DNA from: Mesotaenium endlicherianum
Taxonomy: Eukaryota > Streptophyta > Zygnematophyceae > Zygnematales > Mesotaeniaceae
Reading direction: 5' to 3'
DNA: 64,000 nucleotides
NCBI GenBank assembly: GCA_009602735.1
Contig: WELA01007202.1
Span: forward strand, 534,522 to 598,521
Positions 10,896 through 21,089 of the stretch are shown here, in pieces. A model generated the notes under the pieces. It was not told the origin of the DNA and ran no database searches. It saw only the letters and a list, made by a program, of their open reading frames with translations. Positions within the stretch are counted from its first letter, which is position 1. Every line of letters begins with the position of its first letter. The translations under genes were made by a program, and so were the position numbers.

Positions 10896-11314
10896 TTACA
10901 TATGCACCATGCGCGGGCCGAATCACGCGAGACTTAATTTGGCGCTGGAGGTACCAATTCGGTACCAATCGGTCTCACTCGCGAATCTTTTGACAAAGTT
11001 AAGAACGCATTTCAGCAGCTCACTTATCTTCTTTATAATCCTCTGTACACGCATTTAGCACTTACAAGTCCTAATTAGAAGTTGTTAAACATCTCACAAC
11101 AAAGAAAAAGACTTGAGACGATGTGTGGAGGCATTTATGAATAAATGAAAGTGGCGGATTCACAGGAGTAGAGCCTATAAAAGGTAAACTATGGGTCTTT
11201 TTGCTGCACTTCCGCCCCATTAACTTTCAATTATGTTAATTATAATGTTTGTTATTTGCTTTGAAAGAATCACAAATAAGTTTCGAACATTTCCACCCTG
11301 TGCATTTTTGACAA
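10896..11314. other. No gene seen
   Basis: Mixed-composition DNA between the Ty3 fragment and the transposon relative. Two short plus-strand ORFs here (10805-11058) are antisense to or run out of the Ty3 fragment and are not supported. Confidence 0.3.
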
Positions 11315-12055
11315 ATTTGTAGAGACATATTTAGAGAGGATTTTGTGAGGAGGGGTACGAGCGGCCTAGGAAACGCAAGAAATGTAAGTGTCACCATAAG
11401 CAGCATAAGAAGGGAAGAAAAATAAAATTCACTTCACTTTTGCCTTGGGAGCAAGTTGGGGGCAGATTGGGGGCAAAATTTAGGGTTGGGGGCAGATTTG
11501 AGGATATTCGTTGTTTGTTAAGACAACAAATTTTTATACTTACCTAAGCAGCAGTAGTCTAGTATTAGTACTACACTACTTATTATTCACCTCTTAACTT
11601 CTTGTCTTTTGGGGTGGGGCTAGGACTGTCAGAACCAGGCCGAAAAGATCGCCCTCTATAATATGGCATCATTCCCCAACTACTGCAGCAACTGTGGTGC
11701 AGCAAGAGGTGTGGGACTTTCCTACTGTCAGAAGTGCAACAAGTCTTTCATGCGGGCTGTAGAAGTGGACCCTATGGGCTGGAGCCTGGCTTGCTGACGA
11801 GGTAAAATTGAAAATGTGACAATGAATATTCTACTTTCACCACCTTCATATCATAGCAAATTTAGTCCTCTACCATTCGCAATTGATCGCGCTCGAGGTT
11901 TCGAAGCAATTTGAAAATTATAAGCTCTGCCATTTTTTCCGAGAATCTTGGAAAAACGTAATACTCACGTATTTCCATTTTTTACACGTATTTTCGCAAT
12001 ACGTATACGTTTTACGTATTCTCCAAATACGTATCCCATAACTAGGGTTGGTAGT
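11315..12055 (+). mobile_element. Rearranged short relative of the CTAGTTATG transposon
   Basis: The left part (11315-11780) matches the minus strand of about 6390-5930, including the zinc-ribbon exon with ATG at 11662. The right part (11800-12055) matches about 6640-6370, read in the same direction, and ends with ACGTAT words and CCCATAACTAG. The order of the two blocks is swapped relative to the larger element. This is a deletion/rearrangement derivative that keeps one terminal sequence. It encodes nothing complete. Confidence 0.55.
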
Positions 12056-12211
12056 GGAACGGAGTTTGTGCATCGGTGCACACAAACGAGCATCCAACCG
12101 TCGGCATCCTCGTTGGCTGACAGGCTTCTTACCAAGGGGACAATTGCCTCTACTGCAAGAAAGTTGATGCACGAGCAAAAACGGCAACAGGCCGCTGTTA
12201 GAACTTTGTGA
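12056..12211 (+). CDS. Short hypothetical ORF segment
   Basis: Fifty-odd codons run after the transposon end to a TGA at about 12211 (…SSLADRLLTKGTIASTARK…QKRQQAAVRTL). Composition is protein-like, with a basic Gln-rich end. The upstream part of the frame belongs to transposon DNA, so this may be the end of a host exon interrupted by the insertion. The family is not recognised. Confidence 0.2.
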   Translation, partial: GTEFVHRCTQTSIQPSASSLADRLLTKGTIASTARKLMHEQKRQQAAVRTL

Positions 12212-13631
12212 GGCTTACAGGTGTGTAGAGAAACTTGCAGATGACATTGGGTTGCACGTCATGTTTAGCTACACACTGGAGTGCTATTCATAAATTGCAA
12301 CACAAGTCATTGAGAGAAGGTAAATATTAAGACCTGCACTTACACTTTTTCAAGTGCTGTCTCAAAACACCTTTTGCAAATCCTTTGGACGCAATCTTGT
12401 ACCTCCACGGGTGTGTTCAGAATAGCTGCCAAACAAAAATGTGGATGCAGTCCAGGACCTCTTTAAAAATTGTGTACAGTGTTGAAGTTTGAACCGCTGA
12501 CCTTGTGCTCATCGCACTGAGTATCTCGCACAACAAGAAAAACACAAGCGCGTTCTCACCTATACATATGGAACAGAGACATGCTGCAAAAGTAGAGTCC
12601 TCTAACATGTGCTCATCCCCCATAGCAAAGATTTTCCTGTCTAGTGCTAGTGTTATATTGTGACACAATGTAGGCGTGTCTGTAGTAGCTCGCTGATTGA
12701 AAGCGGTGGTGCACTTTTAGAATGGGGAGTGAGACGAATCTGACGGTAAGAGGGCCCATCATGTTGCATTCTTAGTGTACAAAATGAAGTGAGATTTGAG
12801 GAAACTCATCCTTGAAAAATTGGCGTCAAATTTGCAAATTTTGGCTAAAGGAGGGAAAGTGGCCTGCGAAGGTGCATTACTCTCACTATCCAGTTCGGCA
12901 TCTTTAGGTCGTGATGTCGGCATCGACGGTGGGCTAGCTTCAACCTCAGTGGTACTCTATGGATGAATGGGGACGTGCTTTGTAAAGTACTCTGAATGTC
13001 GTCACTGGCAATATGGCGCAGTATGACGTAGTGGAAAAGGTGATGTGTCCCATACACATATGCCACCTTGTTGAGCATGATAATGTATTTGGTCGCTAGC
13101 TCAAAGCCATTCCACCCTTTTGCACTTCATTTACGTAATATTTCCGTCATGCTGTTGCATTGCTCCTGAAATGAACATTATATTTTCGTCAACCTCATGC
13201 ACATTTCCTGAACGAGCAGACAAAGGATCAAACCTCCGTGAAGGCTATGCTTCGTAACCAATTTATTACAGAAGGTTATCTCATTTTTCAAGTGCTATAC
13301 TATTTAGCAATGTATTTGTGTAAACACCTCTGAAGGTCATCTTGCTGTGACCCGCAAAATGTTGTATCATTTGGCGGTTATATGTATGCCACTTACGGTA
13401 TCATGTTGTCATTTGCTTCAGTGAAGTAATGCTTGTGCATGGCCACATATTTTGGTCACTTCAAGTATGTTCAACACAAAGTTCGTATTTTGCTCGGGCT
13501 TGGTTGGTTTTCACACAGAGGTTGGACGTAGCTGAACGACTCTTGGTTCTTTGACATAGTTACTGACGTCTAATCACGTTCAATCGTCAAACCCGAGCGC
13601 CTGCGAGTCGGAAACAGGGCACCTCGCCACC
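12212..13631. other. No gene identified
   Basis: Only short ORFs on both strands, none with a recognisable motif. No repeat matching elsewhere in the window was noticed. Confidence 0.35.
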
Positions 13632-14864
13632 GTGGACCACCAATGGCTGTGGCAAACTTCCAACCTTGAAGCCTTAAAAAGTAGTCTTGCATATGATATC
13701 ACTCGTCTTGAGATAATCCAGAGTGTTGCAACGGCGAAATTAGATATAAACATCACCATCAATCAACATATATCTTATGTCAAAAGAAAGGCTGCAACCT
13801 TTCAATATCAAGCCTTCCGTCTGAACAACACGCCTCGTTAGCTAGCTCTACGGGAGGACAAAGACGTGTCTGTCATGGCCTCAACGTCAGACAAGGGCAA
13901 AGCTCCATATTTAGAACCTGAGGGATCACAGGGAGATGAATTGCCAGCTGTGGATGTAGTGGCAGCTCTCCAGCCAGTTGATGACGTTCTAGTTGAGGAG
14001 TTGGTAAAATGAATCGACTTACCAATAGGCAATTAGCGATTTATAACGATTTATATCAGCGAGTAATCTTTATGGTATTTCTTTTTCACTTATCAAACAG
14101 CAAAAGACAATACACTAACAATGAGCAAGTCAAATGCAAGTAAACTAGCATCAATTATGGAATAAGTAAACTCATACATAAGCAAGGCTAGAAGACAGTG
14201 CGCATCAATGGCTTCTCGCCTTGGATTCAGATATCTTTCAGTAAGCAGTACAAGAGAGTTGGCCTCATTTTCAAATGCCAAACTCGAGAGCAATACTTAG
14301 CATATGTACATGGAATGAGTTCACTGGTCAACGGCAAGTGCGATGGCACTGCCTACCCGGGAATTAACCACGATGGTAGGATCTCGGCTAACCAAATTCA
14401 CAGCCAACTCCCATCATCTTGAATCGCCATCCACCTTAAGGGTGTCATCTGGCCACTCAGCTAGCACACCACACTTAGTGGCACAGCTAAGCAGTTTGCT
14501 GCTGCCGAGTACGGCAGCCAGCTGAATGTCAAAAAATGTGTCAGCAAGCTGACACAAGTCAACAGGCTAACCTAATGGACTTCAACCCGCTGCTCGCGGC
14601 TGAGTCATTTAGCTAAGTATCAAATATCCAGCAGACTATATATTACGTAAAGTTTAGCAGGCTGAACTTATTTAACAATTACATCTAAAAGAATATTATA
14701 TGTATCCATTATACTGATCATTACAGCTGGGGCCAAATAGGAAAAGAGACTTTGATAGAGTCACAGACGATATTGCCCAATGGACGAAGGAGTCAGTACA
14801 GATGTTAGTAAAAGCCTTGTACGATTTGGGTACATTGCGAGATTTGAGATCAGATGCAATTTAG
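13632..14864 (+). CDS. Hypothetical small protein with one GT-AG intron
   Basis: The ATG at 13875 opens MASTSDKGKAPYLEPE… and stays open to 14003. A GT at 14004-14005 and an AG at 14725-14726 bracket the repeat at 14007-14725. Joining in phase 0 continues into LGPNRKRDFDRV… up to a TAG at 14862-14864, giving about 88 residues. It is acidic in the middle (DDVLVEEL) and charged at the end. The same frame is also open upstream from 13632 to a TAG at 13838. That stretch has a helical look (LEALKSSLAYDITRLEIIQS) and could be an older N-terminal part lost to that stop, or unrelated. The family is unknown. No promoter or polyadenylation signal was identified. Confidence 0.3.
14007..14725 (+). repeat. 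Dispersed repeat, copy 2, coincident with an intron
   Basis: The second copy of the repeat at 6870-7610. The repeat boundaries fall within a few bases of the candidate splice donor (GGTAAAAT) and acceptor (TTACAG), so the repeat accounts for almost the entire intron. Both copies end in ATTACA, so the acceptor AG is completed by the flanking base. Confidence 0.6.
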
Positions 14865-14902
14865 TCCCACAGAAAGTGTCTGGGTAATACAAGGGCACCT
14901 TA

Positions 14903-15297
14903 ATGCGTGCAAGAAGAATTGTTGAAGCTAAGAATGAGGATGGTGCTGTGGAAGAAAGCGATTTGAGTTTCAACATGTGCTCTGTCTGCTACATGGGACG
15001 AGTGGAGGTAGGCTGTTCTTGATGTGGAGGATTCGAGATGGACAATCCCTGTGTTGTTTGTGCCCAACATGCAATGGCAGGTAGTTTTTCCATTGCTGGC
15101 ACTCCATCTAACACACTAAATGCTATTGTGAATGTGCAATTGTGGAGGACAAAGTCGGAGGATTATGAAGCTCCGACCAAGAAGCAGAGAGCGATGGAAG
15201 CTATAGAGGGTGAGGGCCTTCTACGAGGTCCTAATAGTTGTACATATGTGGCTTTTACAATTGCAAGGCCCCTCTTTGAGCTCCTTATACATTAGAT
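14903..15297 (+). pseudogene. Cys-rich (zinc-binding-like) hypothetical ORF with one stop
   Basis: The ATG at 14903 opens MRARRIVEAKNEDG… leading to CSVC, then a CS-stop-CGG segment (TGA at 15020-15022), then CVVC within the same frame. It continues to a TAA/TAG-bounded end at about 15297. Three paired-cysteine sites with RING- or ribbon-like spacing are visible. The tail contains PTKKQRAMEA. It is probably a decayed gene. It lies directly downstream of the hypothetical gene ending at 14864, in another frame. Confidence 0.3.
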
Positions 15298-17027
15298 CAA
15301 TTTGTTTTACGGGCAAGTTACGTTAGTTGCTGCACTAGCGTCTGAGTCAAATATTTGTACATACACTTTTAAGATGCTTGTGTTAGGGGAGTAGGCGCCT
15401 TGTTGCTACAGATTAGCATCATTTTATCCTCCTCACTTATGGGGATCTTCAAGCCTCTTGAGCTTCCTATGCATTGAAGTTCACACTTGAAAAAAATTTA
15501 CTTTTATGCCTCCTCTAATGCACATGCGTGGGTGTGTAAGGTTGATTGACCAATAAGTAAGAGCAATGTAATGTCACAAAGTATGCATATGTACTTGTGT
15601 TAGTATCCTGCACTTCAGCAAATGGAGTCACTGTGCCCAGCTAATTTGCAACGTGTATCATGGACTAGGTATATGTTACTTACAACAGCACCTGTAAACA
15701 AGAGTCTTATTATTCTTAAAAAAATATATGTTCAAATTGAGGTCCTGTATCCTACGCTCTAGTACCTCACCTCTTCTTACATCAAGTATTTGCGTCATAT
15801 CATGATATTAGCTCTACACATGCTGCTTGATCATCTCTCTTAGCACCTTTTACTGCTTACAGACCTTTGTCACTCCTCTTGCTCCCGGCTTCTTTAGTCC
15901 ACAGCAAGCAGCTTCATAGCACGCAGCTCCCGGCGGTTCGATCTGTAATCGATGTTTGCTCAGTGCAAAAAGAAAGAGACACAAAGATTCTTCCAGTGGC
16001 CCCAATTTTGGCATGTTATCATTCCTCACAAGCCCTCAAGTCATTCATGTGTAGACCTTCCCTCATGCAGATGTTCACGACAGGTGCACCATTGGTGTTT
16101 GACCCTTGAGATATACCAGCATCAGCAAACTAGCGTGCAACAGGCAATCATGCTCAATCTTTTGCGCACCTTTGCTGGTTGTCTCTGCCTCACTCCCCTG
16201 TAAAACTTTGTCCTCTTTCATTACGTCGGACACACAGCGTTCCTTTTGTCGCTGGTTCTTCTCAGTTGTTCGAGCACCGGCAGCTCTGCTTGAAGTTGCA
16301 CTTGGTAAGTGTTCTTATTTGTGTGGGTTATTTCTCAGGTGGAGGCCTTTACGTGCCGGCGCTGTGGATTTTGGCGTCCTCTTCTTTTTATTGCTTGAAA
16401 ACGTTTCGCACGAGCCTTCCTTCAAAGTATTGTTCTCTGCAGTCACAGGTCACAGCATCAAAATGGCGCTTGTGCCGACTAGGCCTGCTCATTCCTTGCT
16501 TGTGACCTACCAGCCAATGCAGGTAGGCCTGAGATTGCTACAATATGCATGAGCATGCAGACGGAGGACAGTGGAAATGAGACACCACAAACTTTAGCAC
16601 CTACTCATCACGTGCTGCAGAATCTTGAAGTGCCTTGTTGAGGCTGTCATCTCTGTTTTGAGGAGACTAATGGGTGATGCAATCTCCCCACCGCCATTGA
16701 AAGGCAACCTTTTTCTTCGCAGGGCATGGCACCAAAATGGCTACCTCTTCTTCACGTGGAATGCCTACACTCACAACATGGAATATGAGCCCTTTCTCAG
16801 ATTGTGTGGCCAACAAGTGGAGTCAGTTGACTGACTAGCATGCACATGCTCTCAAGGAGTGAAGAGGCTGTGTACCTCTTTGGGAATTGTGGCTTCCTTC
16901 TTGGGTGACGAGAGACACACTTCGGTTCCCTGTCGGTCCCTTGCACACCGGTGCTTCTGTGAACGGGGATGCCAGCCTCCTCTTCTTGTCCAATAATTGC
17001 ATTCATATAAATAGCAGGTGAGAGACA
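15298..17027. other. No supported gene
   Basis: Plus-strand ORFs at 15867-16203 and 16106-16552 overlap in different frames, are Ser/Cys/Leu rich and show no motif. I see no repeat matching elsewhere in the window. Confidence 0.35.
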
Positions 17028-17063
17028 AATAGAGAGAGAGGGAGGGAGAGAGAGTGAGTGAGT

Positions 17064-17150
<87 letters not shown>

Positions 17151-17187
17151 NAGAGAGAGAGAGAGAGAGAGTGAGAGTGAGTGAGTT
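17028..17187 (+). repeat. (GA)n microsatellite
   Basis: About 160 bp of nearly pure GA with a few GTGA interruptions at the edges. It contains an undetermined base at 17151, so the true length is uncertain. All Ser-Leu ORFs across it are artefacts of the repeat. Confidence 0.95.
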
Positions 17188-17269
17188 TGGCCACTGTTTG
17201 GCCAGCAACTGGACCAAAGCAATTGAACGACACACAGAATTTCTCACATGCTCTTATGCTGCACAAGTT

Positions 17270-17572
17270 AGTGTACCTTGCATGGCCAAGCGGGCACCCT
17301 CCTTCACCTTCTTGCTCCACTCCCACAAACTCGTGCCCCTTGTGCTTGTGAAACTCTTCCATTGTGGCGTCACCTTCCACCCACAAAGGCTTCGAGTTCT
17401 CAACTGGCTGCCTCCCCTGCATAATGACCTGCTGGGCTCGTTTCTCCTCAAGTGCCTGAATTATAAAGCATTCGTTAGTTTCCTCAAGCCCTTTGTGTAA
17501 GGCATGCCAATCCAAGGCGTTGAGTCTTTGCTCAAGGCACGGACTCTCATCACAAACCTGCTGGAGGTACAA
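17270..17572 (-). CDS. Hypothetical exon-like ORF
   Basis: About 100 codons with protein-like composition, rich in E, K and Q (ALEEKRAQQVIMQGRQPVE, then GDATMEEFHKHKGHEF). The distal part of the ORF runs into the GA tract and is not meaningful. The family is not recognised. It could be an exon or part of an old element. Confidence 0.25.
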
Positions 17573-19285
17573 CTCTCAATGACAAGCCATAGTTTGCCCA
17601 ACTGAGACTTTTTTTTATGAAAATAATGGGAAAAACCTTCGCTTTCTTTCTACTCATATTATGAGAGTTGAACTTGTTGTTGTTGCTCTTGTTGTCTACC
17701 GCTGAGATGGCAATGGACGCCATTCTTGGCCTCGTTGACCACCTTCCTGCATGAAGCACGATCAAGCAGCATGTAAAGCATGGGGAGCAAGTTCCTAGTA
17801 ACTTTCTTTATTTTTCGAAAGTGGAATGTTGTGCCCGTCCTTGTTGAGTCCTTTTTGGTGTCTAGTGGTGTTTTCAGAGGGTGGAGGGTCAATGACAGGT
17901 TCTAGTGGTTAGTCAAGTTAGGTTGGTAGGCAAGGATGGTCTAGTCTATGTGCAGTGGTGGTGAACACAGGGACCCATGATTTGCTGACGAGGTTCTGCT
18001 GTTGAGCAGCTACAAGGCTCCCTCCCAGATCATGCGCTCTTTTTCTACCTTCACTCATAGTATTGCTGCCCACATGTGTGGAGGTCGACCCTTAGGTTCG
18101 CTCGCCTGAAGGGTCGGCGCGGGTACTTAGTGGGATCGCTCATTGCCCATGGCTAGATCATCACTGTACCATAGGAAATCCCCATGGGTATGCCCAAGGA
18201 TTGCTAGGGGTGAGGGAGAGTAAGAAGTATTGAGGTGTCGGGTACTTCTGGTGTTAGTTATTAGTCATACGTGTGCGTGTCGACCTCTAGGTTCAATCCT
18301 TTTCCATATTTTGGGTATATTGGATTTGTGTGAGATAACGCAATGGCGCGTTCATCGTAGTTGTTACAGTTTGATTGTGTTTTTCGTAAACACTAGGCAT
18401 AGCATTTGAGAGCACGCTACTTAGGCCGCAAGCTAACACCCTTTCGTTGTTAGCTTTGTATGTTTGTTTTCATGAGTGAGATGATACTTGTTTCTATGTG
18501 ACTAAATGTTCATGGTGTGTGCTTGCGTGCTCTCGCTTTCCTCACTTCTATGTGTAGATTGCTCGTGGTGCACACCACTACTCACATTTAGATGCGAGGA
18601 CTACGTTCTTTCTGGCGGCCATAACATAGCTTTCCACTAATAATTTTCTCGATATTATAGGTTCATACGCTCACGCTCTAAGTGATTTTACTTTGCCTTG
18701 GCTTGTATACACACAAAGCTCACCACAGCCACCAAGGGTTAGAAGCTTGAGGCGGGTGGAGCCACCCGCGAGGGCGGGATCCGCTAGAGTCCTGCACGAG
18801 GTAAGTACTCCCGTGAGTTGAGCTTGTTTGTGCTCTTTGTGAGCGCCAGCAGCTCCAACGTCATATCTTGTGCCAACCGGTTCACAATAGTTTTGTATGC
18901 TACGGCCGGCCCCCCTCTTGGGCCGGTCGTGTGCACATATGTTAGCAACCAGCCCAAATACTTAGGCCGTTTGTGCACTTGTGTGATTAGCGTGTGATTC
19001 CTCGTGTTATCACCTGTGTGTGCACATGTGTTATTATCGTGCCCAACTACTTAAGCTGGGTGTGTGATCACTTGTGTTAGTTTTTTAGTTGTGTGTGTTT
19101 TGAGTTCCTTCAGACCACCTGTTTGGTAGTATACGAGTCTTCAAATCTGGCCCTTTGTATTGGTCGGATTGTGTGTTTCTATTGTGCTATTTGGGTGCTC
19201 TAGGCGTGTTTAATTGCGTGCGTCATTTAGTCGTGGGTTGGTGTGCGTGTGTGGGCGTGGGAGTGTGAGTGTGTGTATGCATTTT
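17573..19285. other. No gene seen
   Basis: GT/TG-rich DNA without coding signal. A short GC hairpin (CCGGCCC…GGGCCGG, about 18906-18926) and two GTCGACC-TAGGTTC words about 220 bp apart (near 18090 and 18280) are the only structures noticed. It may be LTR or UTR debris, but no partner copy is present. Confidence 0.3.
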
Positions 19286-19480
19286 CAAGCAGCAGCTGAG
19301 TCAACCGCAGCTGCATTAGAAGCAGCTGCGTCAGCAGCGGCTGGGCACCAGCAGCTGAGTTAGCATCAGCTGTTCAGCAACAGCTGCGTTGACAGCGTCT
19401 GCGTCAGCAGCTTCTGATTCAGCAGCAGCTGCGTCAATTGCAATTGACTCAGCATCAAATGCGCAGCAGTAGCAGCAGCT
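19286..19480 (+). repeat. Degenerate CAGCTG-rich minisatellite
   Basis: About fifteen imperfect units built on GCAGCTGCGTCA / AGCAGCTGAGTCA with irregular spacing. Many contain the palindrome CAGCTG. There is no open frame of interest. Confidence 0.75.
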
Positions 19481-19814
19481 GCCACTCTTGGCCGCTATTT
19501 TTCTCGTCTGGTTGTGGATTGGGGCCAGGTCCCCCGCTGCGCCCGCTGCTGACAGTCGTTCTCACGCCGCTCTCAACCCAATTTGCCTGGTCACGGGTTT
19601 GCCACTTCTTCTCACGTTCCTTCCCCCGTGTTCACCAAGTTTAGGTGTAGGGGGTCCCCACCTGTTGCCTTTGAGCAGGTTGCATGCAGAACACTCCAGG
19701 TGGTACACGGAGTGGTGCGTTATACTAGCGCAATTTCGTGCACGATTCTTCAACCTCCGCAATCGCAAGTGATTTGTCTGACTCTGAGCTTTGAGAGAGG
19801 GGTAATTCTGATTT

Positions 19815-20549
19815 TGTAACATTTTTGCTTTTCAAGAGGATCTTTCCTCGGTATTCAAGGAATATCAATTGAAGTGGAAAGAAAATCTGCATGCTTGTGC
19901 ACATTGACGAATACTTAAAATAGCAAAAATGAAAATTAACGTAGAATGTGTGCTTGTGAGAATTGCACTCACAATGACTCTTGCGAGTATTTATACTTGC
20001 AAATCGTGAGGCACTGGAGTGCTTTTAGTCACCACCTAGGGCACTGGATCATGTTCTACGAAAACGGTCGAAGGGGTACGACTCATTCGGCTGAATGCTC
20101 GAAACGCGCCGTTTGGCGATTTGGAGACTTTTCGACGGTTTTCGAAAACCGTTTCACGCCAAATGGGCGTTTTCGCGTTCACGCGACTTTTGAAAAGTCG
20201 CGACTGTTCGCGAAGTCGCGTACGCATGCTTTCGTCATGAACCGGGAGTTATAAATAACTACTTTGCCAATCGATTAGGTGTGAACGTTTCAAACGACGA
20301 GTCGCGGGTTCGAATCCACTCGGATGCAAAGTCGCTTTGAATGTTATGTGTGGTTTGACTTTTACGACTGTTTTTTCGTATTAACGACTGGTCAAAAATG
20401 CAAAATCTATGACTGTGCATTATCCGAAATAATAAAAATCATATCAACTTAATCAATTTGAGATTTATTAAGTTATCATCTCATAATTAATCCAAGTAAC
20501 TTTATGAAGAATTACGTTGTACTTTTGCGAAGTAGTCGAGTTACGTTAC
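19815..20549 (-). repeat. Element B left LTR, outer part
   Basis: It starts TGTAACATTTTTGCTTTTC, matching 31448 onward (TGTAACATTTCTGCTTTTC) for about 30 bases. It continues to the target duplication GTTAC (20545-20549) of element A. It resumes at 27230-27417, giving an LTR of about 918 bp without the insertion. It contains a dense cluster of palindromes at 20080-20340. Confidence 0.8.
20261..20332 (+). tRNA. tRNA-like sequence, doubtful
   Basis: A 72-base segment has a perfect 7-bp acceptor-like pairing (ACTTTGC / GCAAAGT), GG at the D-loop position and a canonical T-loop/B-box word (GGTTCGAATCC). Numbering would place ACG at the anticodon. The D, anticodon and T stems pair poorly and position 33 is not T. 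There is no sign of function. It lies inside the element B LTR in a palindrome-rich zone, so either a degraded tRNA-derived piece or coincidence is possible. Confidence 0.15.
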
Positions 20550-21052
20550 TATAGTGATTTCAGTTATTATACATTAGTTTGCATATATTTTAATGTTTTC
20601 AAATATATTTGAAGTAGTATGGTGTGGAGTCAAGTGTGAATAGGTACTCTAGTAACTTGGTTCATGTCCTTTGAACCTTCCAAGGCATTTTCAAAGTTAG
20701 AGGAAAGACCTAGAAGAACTCCATATGGCAAAAGTCAGATGTGCCATTTTTAGGTCAAAAGGACATGTGTACATTATTCTAGAAAGAGGTGGCAAGTTTT
20801 GGGATGTGTTGGGTGCCAACACATCAACATACACCTTCCTAGAAATTACTTATGTAGCAAGTATATAAACAAGAGCTAGAACATAGAAAGACATTCCAGA
20901 ATCACTCTTGTACTTGCCAAAATCCAGAAATATATTAACTTTCAAGAAGCCATCTCTCTTTCAAGAAGCTACCACTTGTGTTCAAAGATCCTTGTCTTGA
21001 ATAGATAAAGTATTCTGTTTTACTAAGTACTTTATCTATCTGTTTCACTACA
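20550..21052 (+). repeat. Element A 5' LTR
   Basis: 503 bp, nearly identical to 26727-27229. It ends TTTCACTACA immediately before the primer-binding site. It has a TATA box near its middle-right part and a repeated TTCAAGAAGC word in the downstream third. Confidence 0.95.
20862..20868 (+). promoter_or_regulatory. TATA box in element A 5' LTR
   Basis: TATATAA in the context AAGTATATAAACAAGAGC. It is well placed for an LTR promoter, with a transcript start expected about 25-35 bases downstream. The same box is present in the 3' LTR (near 27039) and in the relatives A' and A''. Confidence 0.6.
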
Positions 21053-21053
21053 G

Positions 21054-21065
21054 TGGTATCGGAGC
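21054..21065 (+). other. Element A primer-binding site
   Basis: TGGTATCGGAGC, one base after the LTR end. It matches the 3' end complement of initiator methionine tRNA (usually TGGTATCAGAGC) at all but one position, as in many plant LTR retrotransposons. Confidence 0.85.
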
Positions 21066-21089
21066 TAGGCACTTTGGTAGCACAAGAAG

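Noticed and set aside
6870-14725. The two 0.72-0.74-kb repeats as LTRs of one 7.9-kb element
   Set aside because: No TG/CA ends, primer site or polypurine tract at the expected places. The DNA between holds unrelated fragments in both orientations.
15020-15022. TGA read as selenocysteine
   Set aside because: No SECIS-like element was recognised and the surroundings are decayed. A plain stop is simpler.
16106-16552. 148-residue plus-strand ORF
   Set aside because: No motif, overlaps other ORFs of similar length in other frames, and has biased Ser/Leu/Cys composition.
16797-17247. Ser-Leu repeat proteins and the Glu-Arg repeat protein across 17030-17190
   Set aside because: Artefacts of the (GA)n microsatellite read in different frames.
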